6,206 nt of DNA from Brooklawnia sp050943675. Lineage in GTDB: Bacteria > Actinomycetota > Actinomycetes > Propionibacteriales > Propionibacteriaceae. The stretch spans positions 1-6,206 of the forward strand of contig JBMNPP010000163.1 of the NCBI GenBank assembly GCA_050943675.1. The letters run 5' to 3'. Below the pieces are notes generated by a model. The model had not been told where the DNA came from. It ran no database searches and worked only from the letters and a program-made list of their open reading frames with translations. Position numbers and translations under genes: made by a program. Every line of letters starts with the position of its first letter. Positions within the stretch are counted from its first letter, which is position 1. Of the stretch, positions 1-4,277 are shown piece by piece.

Positions 1-166
1 AGTGCGGCACGAGTCCGTTGATGGCGCCCAGCAGTGTCGATTTGCCGGTGCCGGTGCGGCCCACCACCAGCACCAGGTCGCCCTCGGAGATATGCAGGTT
101 GACGTCGCGCAGCACTGGTTCGGTGTGCTCGGTGTAGGCGATGGTGAGGCCGTCGAAGGTGATCAC
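1..166 (-). CDS. ecfA: ECF transporter ATP-binding protein, N-terminal part (cut by window edge)
   Basis: This is the first 55 codons of an ABC-type ATPase that runs off the left edge. The Walker A loop G36-RTGT-GKST44 is plain, preceded by an aromatic residue (Y11) where the A-loop of ABC ATPases sits, and followed by NGLVPH (50-55), wording typical of the CbiO/EcfA ATPases of energy-coupling factor transporters. The protein would sit on the cytoplasmic face and drive substrate import through the T component encoded just upstream. The start is GTG at 166. It overlaps the stop of the ecfT gene as GTGA (163-166), and a GGAGG (172-176) stands five bases before it, so translational coupling is likely. 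The Q-loop, signature motif and Walker B lie outside the window, so it cannot be said whether this is a single ATPase or a fused double one. The ABC ATPase call is very secure; the ECF assignment rests on the neighbour. Confidence 0.92.
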   Translation of the reverse strand, partial: MITFDGLTIAYTEHTEPVLRDVNLHISEGDLVLVVGRTGTGKSTLLGAINGLVPH

Positions 167-1293
167 GTGGGCCTCCGGGCTGGTTCGGGGGCGACCAGGC
201 CGGGCAGGGCAGCAAACCCGATCACCAGCAGCATCGGCCAGCTGGCGGCCGGCCAAGTCAGTGGGAAGCCACCGAAGACCATCGCCGAATCAGTTGCCTG
301 CAACCAGATGGCCACCGCGGCCGCCGCGAGACCGCAGCCGGTGACCAGGTATTCCGGGCCACCCCACGGGTCGGGCCGGTAGTGGCTGATCGCCAGCGTT
401 GCCGAAGAGCGGTGTAGCCCGAAGCCGGTGGCCGCCACACCTACCAGCAGCAGCGGCACCGCCCAGCTGCGCGCCGATGGCATCCCGAGCAGGGCGAACG
501 CCCCGAAGGTGACCAGCAGCATCGCGGCGACCAGCAGCAGCGCCAGCCGGGTATCGAGTCGGGCCCCGGCACGGGTGCGGCCGTAACCGCGTGATTCCAT
601 TCCGGCAGCCAGTGCCATCGAGCGGTCGATGGCGTCCTCCAGCACCGGCACGATGATCGATACGACACCGCGGACGCCGCGCGCAGTGCCGCCGCGCAGC
701 CGCCGGGCCCGACGCACGCGCAGCACCGATGAAACCAGTTGGGGCGCCACCGAGACTGCGATGACCAGGGCGGTGGCCACCTGGTGGAAGGCAGCCGGGA
801 CATTCTTCAGTACCCGTTTCGGGTTGGCCAGCGCATTGGCGGCACCGATGCAGATCAGCAGGCTGGCCAGCCGTCCCGCATCGACGGCGGTGTAGACCAG
901 GCCCTCAACCGTCACCGGGCCACCCAACCGGATACCGGCCGCCCAGGCGGGCAACGCGATCTCGGGCAACCGGAACAGCACGGTGCCCTCACGCAGCCCG
1001 CCGATCACGACCTGGAAGACAAGCCGGACGGCGATGATGATGCCGGCCAGGGCGAAGTAGAGCTTCAGTGAACGCGCCCACGGGTCGTCGGTGCGGCGCT
1101 GCAGCACCACGAAACACACTGCCGCCACCACACCGACCAGCAGCAACGGGTTGCTGGCCAGGCTGACTGCCACGCCACAGCTGATCGCCCACGCCCACCA
1201 CGCCCACGGGTGCAGGGCGCGTCCCACCAGCCGGGCATCCGGTGCCGGGCTGGTGATGATGGCGACCTCGGGACGCGGCAGTACCCGGCTCAT
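163..1293 (-). CDS. ecfT: ECF transporter transmembrane T component (EcfT/CbiQ family), unusually long
   Basis: This polytopic membrane protein of 376 aa couples ATP hydrolysis by the EcfA ATPases to movement of a substrate-binding S component. Hydrophobic segments lie near residues 29-46, 48-64, 77-97, 128-153, 168-188, 250-270, 276-292, 314-331 and 351-369. Between segments five and six is the cytoplasmic coupling region (about 190-240). It is rich in Arg (RRARRLRGGTARG, 194-206) and ends in SMALAAGMESRGYG (225-238), a good match to the MExRGYG signature of T components. CbiQ-type proteins are usually about 225-270 aa and end soon after one more membrane segment, so roughly 100 C-terminal residues with about three further segments are extra. 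Start ATG at 1293 overlaps the upstream stop as ATGA (1290-1293), with GGAAGGGA (1305-1312) upstream. Its substrate cannot be read from it; the upstream riboswitch and receptor genes suggest cobalamin. Family confidence is high, substrate moderate. Confidence 0.9.
   Translation of the reverse strand: MSRVLPRPEVAIITSPAPDARLVGRALHPWAWWAWAISCGVAVSLASNPLLLVGVVAAVCFVVLQRRTDDPWARSLKLYFALAGIIIAVRLVFQVVIGGLREGTVLFRLPEIALPAWAAGIRLGGPVTVEGLVYTAVDAGRLASLLICIGAANALANPKRVLKNVPAAFHQVATALVIAVSVAPQLVSSVLRVRRARRLRGGTARGVRGVVSIIVPVLEDAIDRSMALAAGMESRGYGRTRAGARLDTRLALLLVAAMLLVTFGAFALLGMPSARSWAVPLLLVGVAATGFGLHRSSATLAISHYRPDPWGGPEYLVTGCGLAAAAVAIWLQATDSAMVFGGFPLTWPAASWPMLLVIGFAALPGLVAPEPARRPT
172..176 (-). promoter_or_regulatory. 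Ribosome binding site of the ECF ATPase gene
   Basis: On the minus strand this is GGAGG, five bases before the GTG at 166. It lies inside the last codons of the ecfT gene and decides the GTG start, because no ATG is available nearby in that frame. Confidence 0.75.
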
Positions 1294-1883
1294 GGCTGGT
1301 CGCGTCCCTTCCGGCTGCGCTGCCAGCCCGCATAGCCGAGCCCGGCCACCCCGAGCACACCGATCGTTATCGCGGTGGGTGCCCAGCCGGGCAGTCCGCC
1401 CTCGTCGGGTTCCGGGCTTGCGGGTGCGGGGGGCTGGCTGGTCTCGGCTGAACCGCCCTGACCGGCCGCGAAGGGTGGTGGTTCACCGGGCGCGTAGTGC
1501 CAGGCCTCGATGCTGCCCGGCTCACCGCGGTGCGAGGCCCCGATGGTGGCGTAGGCCCATTCACCGTCCCGCCACCACCAGTAGCTCCAGTAGGGTGCAT
1601 CGCCCCCGGCCGGGGATTCGCAGCGCTCTGGTCGCCCGTCCAACTGGCAGACGAAGCCCTGGCCCACGGTCTGCACCGTGGTCAGTTCCAGCAGCCGGGC
1701 CATCGCTGTTTCGCCCTCGCTGCAACCCTGCGTCACCAGGCTGCCCTGCTCAACCACGTAGACGTAGGTGCCGTCGGGGCAGTCCGGCAGCGGCTCATCT
1801 GCCGCAGCGGTGGCCGGGCTGACCAGCAGGCCGACCACCGCCACCAGGGCTGCCAGCACGATGCGCCAGCCGGGAGCGGTCAT
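1290..1883 (-). CDS. Exported, membrane-anchored DUF4430-like (transcobalamin beta-domain-like) protein; SCO2322-like
   Basis: This 197-aa protein has a signal peptide (about 1-28, ending ATAAA), an extracellular domain (about 30-135), a Pro/Ser/Glu-rich linker (148-165), one membrane helix (167-186) and a basic tail (RSRK). The ectodomain resembles DUF4430, the fold of the beta domain of intrinsic factor and transcobalamin: a strand (TYVYVVEQG), a TAMARLLEL helix (59-67), FVCQLDG (77-83), a tryptophan/tyrosine-rich block YWSYWWWRDGEWAY (98-111), then PGSIEAWHY (122-130), like the closing GDxIxWxY of DUF4430. Four cysteines (35, 54, 79, 88) could form two disulfides. From memory it also resembles actinobacterial proteins named after Streptomyces SCO2322, found beside ECF transporters. 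It probably binds substrate outside the cell together with the upstream alpha-barrel protein. Start: ATG at 1883 follows AGGGG with a five-base gap; the alternative GTG at 1889 (199 aa) overlaps the previous stop as GTGA but lacks a ribosome binding site. The exported anchored architecture is sure; the fold is inferred. Confidence 0.82.
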   Translation of the reverse strand: MTAPGWRIVLAALVAVVGLLVSPATAAADEPLPDCPDGTYVYVVEQGSLVTQGCSEGETAMARLLELTTVQTVGQGFVCQLDGRPERCESPAGGDAPYWSYWWWRDGEWAYATIGASHRGEPGSIEAWHYAPGEPPPFAAGQGGSAETSQPPAPASPEPDEGGLPGWAPTAITIGVLGVAGLGYAGWQRSRKGRDQP

Positions 1884-1885
1884 CC

Positions 1886-3004
1886 TCACCCCTGGCGTCG
1901 CCGGTTGAAGAACGCGAACAGGCCACCGATCACACCTGCAGCAACCGCAACCCCGATGATCACTGGCAGGCCGATGCCGCCGTCGTCATCGCTGTCAGGG
2001 TCGTCCTCGGTATCGCCCTCAGCGGGTTCCGTCGGGTCGGTGGTGGCTTCCTGGCCCGGGTCGGCGGGGGTCGCCGTGCCTGGGGTCAGGTCGGCCAGGG
2101 ATCCTGCTCGTAGCCCGAGGATTGCCTGCGAGGTTGCGTAGGTGTCGGAGTCGGGAGCGTCGAAGGAGGCCGGGAAGCCGCCGTCATCGTTCTGGAACTC
2201 CTGTAGCCACTGGACGTGGGCAGTGGTGTCCTCGCCTGCGGCGCTCAGCGCGCCGATCGCCAGCCCCGCGGTGTTGGCTGGTGAGAAGGAACCCCAGTAG
2301 GCGCCTGTTGTGGGGCACAGGTCAGAGGTTTCGGTGCACTGGTTGGCCAGCAGCCACTCCACGGCCTTGTCGGCAGCGTCGCTGGCGGCCTGGTCACCTT
2401 CGCGGGTGAGCAGGGCCTGGGCGGCGATGGCGGTGGCGTCCATGTCGATGCCGTAGTCAGGGAATCCGAAGGCGCCCTCGTCCTCCTGGGTGGCCAGCAG
2501 GGCGGTCACGGTGTCCTGCGGCACGTCGATGTCGAGCCGTGACATGGCGATGATCACCAGGGCCAGGCCGTACGGGTTGGTGGCGATGTCACCGAGTTCA
2601 CTGTTGAGTGCCTCGACCAGGTCGACCCCGCCGAAGTCTGCCGGGTCTTCACCTGCCAGGTCGGCCAGGATCGCCGTCCGCGCTGCAGTGGCCGGATCGG
2701 TCACGTATTCGCCTGCCTGTCCGGCGACCCAATTGGTCACCGTGCTTGCGGTCTCGGCGTCCGCACCGCCGGCGTATACCCCGACGGCGGCGTCGATGGT
2801 GGACGTTGGATCAGGGGTGGTGCCGTCGAACCCCAGCATGTACTGCCCGTCGACGAACTGGTCAGCCAGCCAACTGCTGGCCGCCGCAGCCGACTCGGAT
2901 TGCGCTGTTGCGGGGGCGGCGGCTGAGGTTGCCGGGTTGAGCAGCGGCACCGCCACCAGCCCGAGCATGGCCAGGACGGTGAGGAGTCTGACGTGGATTT
3001 TCAT
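1886..3004 (-). CDS. Exported, membrane-anchored alpha/alpha-barrel protein (prenyltransferase/squalene-cyclase repeat), intrinsic-factor alpha-domain-like
   Basis: This 372-aa protein has a signal peptide (about 1-30, ending SAAA), a helical-repeat ectodomain (about 38-300), a very acidic Pro/Thr/Asp linker (about 306-342), one membrane helix (344-366) and a basic NRRR stop-transfer. The ectodomain shows alpha/alpha-barrel repeats: TNPYGLALVIIAMSR (142-156), LLATQEDEGAFGF followed by DMDATAIAAQALL (169-199), WLLANQ (217-222), GSFSPANTAGLAIGAL (238-253) and LQEFQNDDGGF followed by TYATSQAILGL (267-298). Inner-helix wording such as TNxYxLAL and STGLAxxAL recalls the alpha domain of intrinsic factor and transcobalamin. 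C223 and C230 may form a disulfide. It is the first gene after the cobalamin riboswitch and probably binds corrinoid at the cell surface. A cyclase or prenyltransferase enzyme is unlikely: it is exported and tethered, and its DxDD-like motif reads DMDA. ATG at 3004 has a strong ribosome binding site. The repeat fold is well supported; cobalamin binding is inferred. Confidence 0.85.
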   Translation of the reverse strand: MKIHVRLLTVLAMLGLVAVPLLNPATSAAAPATAQSESAAAASSWLADQFVDGQYMLGFDGTTPDPTSTIDAAVGVYAGGADAETASTVTNWVAGQAGEYVTDPATAARTAILADLAGEDPADFGGVDLVEALNSELGDIATNPYGLALVIIAMSRLDIDVPQDTVTALLATQEDEGAFGFPDYGIDMDATAIAAQALLTREGDQAASDAADKAVEWLLANQCTETSDLCPTTGAYWGSFSPANTAGLAIGALSAAGEDTTAHVQWLQEFQNDDGGFPASFDAPDSDTYATSQAILGLRAGSLADLTPGTATPADPGQEATTDPTEPAEGDTEDDPDSDDDGGIGLPVIIGVAVAAGVIGGLFAFFNRRRQG

Positions 3005-3008
3005 CCGG

Positions 3009-3017
3009 TTCCTTTCT
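3009..3017 (-). promoter_or_regulatory. Ribosome binding site of the alpha-barrel gene, partly foldable
   Basis: AGAAAGGAA on the minus strand, with AAGGA five bases from the ATG at 3004. CCTTC (3026-3022) just upstream can pair with GAAAGG (3016-3011), with one bulged A, hiding this site. That would suit translational control by the riboswitch, the usual mode in high-GC actinobacteria. Confidence 0.7.
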
Positions 3018-3079
3018 GATCGAAGGTCCCGGATCTGGCTATGCCACGACCCACCCGTAGACCTCGACGAGCGTTAATA

Positions 3080-3240
3080 GGTCGGACCAACCAAGTGCCC
3101 CGGCTTGGGGTGTCGCCCACCAGTTGCTTGCGACACACCTTCACGGTTGCGGGTCAGCTCTGGATTTGCACCAGATTCCCCCAGTTGATCCTGCCCGCAG
3201 CCTACTCGGCCGCGCTCATCCCGGCCACCCCGCCCCGACC
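3080..3240 (-). promoter_or_regulatory. Cobalamin riboswitch
   Basis: Read on the minus strand, the transcript holds the conserved cobalamin-riboswitch core. GGGAA (3180-3176) is followed by TCTGG-TGCAAAT-CCAGA (3175-3159), a 5-bp stem around the conserved GTGCAAATCC; then GAGCTGACCCGCAACCGTGA (3160-3141), nearly the classical GCTGAC.CGCA.C.GT.A string of the E. coli btuB leader. A perfect 7-bp variable stem GTGTCGC/GCGACAC (3136-3130 with 3116-3110) follows, then a B12-box-like CAAGCCGGGGCACTTGG (3107-3091). A closing P1 stem can form between GGTCGG (3240-3235) and CCGACC (3085-3080). It would bind adenosylcobalamin or another cobalamin and repress the four genes downstream. No hairpin followed by a T-run is seen after it, so control is probably on translation. 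The 3' end of the B12 box is diverged and the outer boundaries are approximate. Confidence 0.9.
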
Positions 3241-3277
3241 GAGCCAGTACAGGGGGCGTGGGGGTGCTCACGGCAAG

Positions 3278-3298
3278 CACTGGTGATCAACACCAGTG
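3278..3298. repeat. Perfect inverted repeat (8-bp arms, 5-base spacer)
   Basis: CACTGGTG (3278-3285) and CACCAGTG (3291-3298) are exact reverse complements around ATCAA. The element lies between the channel gene and the riboswitch, at or just after the predicted transcription start of the B12-related operon. It could be an operator for a dimeric repressor, a 5' stabilising hairpin of the leader RNA, or a T-less terminator for the upstream envelope genes. The sequence does not decide between these. Confidence 0.6.
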
Positions 3299-3391
3299 AG
3301 ACAAGACATTAACCCTTGTAGAATACCTATTGCAAGTTGCTGGTCCGGGCTCAGCGAACAGGTCGGGGATCGCCGGTTCGTGGAGGGCGGC
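3299..3391. other. Remaining intergenic DNA between the channel gene and the riboswitch leader
   Basis: Apart from the candidate promoter at 3306-3335, nothing convincing is seen here. A weak 5-bp inverted repeat (CGAAC/GTTCG on the minus strand) just after the channel gene has a 16-base loop and no T-run, so it is not called a terminator. No small open reading frame has a good ribosome binding site. Confidence 0.5.
3306..3335 (-). promoter_or_regulatory. Candidate promoter of the riboswitch-controlled operon
   Basis: On the minus strand, TTGCAA (3335-3330) is followed 18 bases later by TAATGT (3311-3306). This fits the loose actinobacterial housekeeping pattern TTGNNN with TANNNT. It lies in a locally AT-richer patch (about 3300-3336) within GC-rich DNA, and places the start near 3299, about 60 bases before the riboswitch P1. 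It is a pattern match only. Confidence 0.4.
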
Positions 3392-4267
3392 TCAGGCTGG
3401 GGGAACCGACGGCAGGGGTGGTAGCGGTCCCTTGATGCCCGCTTCCTGGAAGGCGGCGATGGTGCGGGCCCGCAGCTCACGCTCCAGGGCCCACTGCTGG
3501 TTGGCGGGGCACTTCAACAAGACCCCGTAGTTGGCGTGGGTGGCCTCGAAACTCATCAATCCCAGCACAGCTGGCGGCTCGAGCATCTTGTCGGACCATT
3601 CGGGGTCGGCGTCCAGTTGCGCCCCGATGTCGGTCAGGACGGTCATCACCTGGCGTGGGTCCTCGTTCAGGTTGGCCGGGATGGTCACCACGGTGCTCGA
3701 CCAGCCCTGGCTGCGGTTGCCGAGGGTGATGATCTCGCCATTGCGGATGTACCAGATCTCGCCCTGGGCGTCCTGCAGGCGGGTGGCCCGCAACCCCAGT
3801 GACAGCACCGTTCCGCGGATCTCACCGATATCAACCACATCGCCGACCCCCAACTGGTCTTCCATCATCAGGAAGATGCCCGAGATGATGTCCTTCACCA
3901 GGCTCTGGGCGCCGAAACCGATCGCGATGCCGCCGATGCCGGCCGAGGCCAGGGCGGGCATGACGTTCACATTGAGGGCCTGCAGGATCATGAAGGCCGC
4001 GATCACCAGGATCAGCGCGTCCACCAGCGAACCGAGCATGGTGCCGATGCTGCGGGTGCGTTGGGCCTGGCGGTCGGGGTCCAGCCCCCCGGCCTCGGCG
4101 ATCACCCGGGCTGCCCGGCCGCTCAGGTCGGCGCGACGCTCCTCGGCGCGGGTGGCTGCCCGGTCGATCGAGCGCCGGATCAGCCGTTTCAACAACCCCC
4201 GCAGCAGCAGCGCGAGCAGGCTGACGACAGCGATTTCGATGAGGGTGTCGGGCCAGGTGAAGGTCAT
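3392..4267 (-). CDS. Small-conductance mechanosensitive channel, MscS family
   Basis: This 291-aa inner-membrane channel opens under membrane tension and releases solutes during hypo-osmotic shock. An N-terminal hydrophobic helix (about 8-25) is followed by a basic, charged segment (27-75), a second membrane helix (78-98) and the pore helix with its continuation, ALASAGIGGIAIGFGAQS followed by LVKDIISGIFLMMEDQLGVGDVV (105-145). This Gly/Ala-packed helix running into the GDxV beta domain is the hallmark of MscS. The beta domain continues through RGTVLSLGLRATRL (151-164) and YIRNGEI (173-179), the equivalent of the family's PNG turn, with an alpha/beta C-terminal domain to about 275 and a Pro-rich tail. 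The size is near that of E. coli MscS (286 aa). Start ATG at 4267 has GGAG five bases upstream. It follows the PBP gene by 10 bases, so co-transcription is likely. No convincing terminator follows it. Confidence 0.95.
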   Translation of the reverse strand: MTFTWPDTLIEIAVVSLLALLLRGLLKRLIRRSIDRAATRAEERRADLSGRAARVIAEAGGLDPDRQAQRTRSIGTMLGSLVDALILVIAAFMILQALNVNVMPALASAGIGGIAIGFGAQSLVKDIISGIFLMMEDQLGVGDVVDIGEIRGTVLSLGLRATRLQDAQGEIWYIRNGEIITLGNRSQGWSSTVVTIPANLNEDPRQVMTVLTDIGAQLDADPEWSDKMLEPPAVLGLMSFEATHANYGVLLKCPANQQWALERELRARTIAAFQEAGIKGPLPPLPSVPPA

Positions 4268-4272
4268 TGGGG

Positions 4273-4276
4273 CTCC
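4273..4276 (-). promoter_or_regulatory. Ribosome binding site of the MscS-family gene
   Basis: GGAG on the minus strand, five bases before the ATG at 4267. It falls in the 10-base gap that follows the stop codon of the penicillin-binding protein gene and supports independent initiation within one transcript. Confidence 0.65.
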
Positions 4277-4277
4277 A

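Noticed and set aside
163..1293. Cobalt or nickel transporter (CbiMNQO type) as the main reading
   Set aside because: A cobalamin riboswitch can control cobalt uptake too, but no CbiM or CbiN is present and the exported intrinsic-factor-like proteins would have no role in metal ion import. It remains a fallback if the S component proves to be CbiM-like.
1091..1822. Long plus-strand open reading frame (243 codons) opposite the ecfT and DUF4430-like genes
   Set aside because: Its product is Arg/Pro/Ser-rich low-complexity sequence with no recognisable domain, typical of an antisense frame in GC-rich DNA. The minus-strand frames carry clear signal peptides, membrane helices and motifs.
1886..3004. 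Squalene/hopene cyclase or protein prenyltransferase enzyme
   Set aside because: The protein has a signal peptide and a C-terminal membrane anchor, lacks the intact DxDD, is shorter than cyclases (which are usually over 600 aa), and sits in a transporter operon behind a cobalamin riboswitch.
3074..3280. Small minus-strand open reading frame (68 codons) in the leader
   Set aside because: It runs straight through the riboswitch core, whose conserved bases explain the sequence better. Its product is Gly/Arg/Pro-rich and looks like no protein family.
3278..3298. Intrinsic terminator for the channel gene
   Set aside because: The hairpin is perfect but no T-run follows on either strand, and the candidate promoter of the next operon would lie upstream of it. 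It is kept as an inverted repeat of unknown role.
3041..3312. Plus-strand small open reading frames in the leader
   Set aside because: They are antisense to the riboswitch and show neither a ribosome binding site nor a membrane or domain pattern.
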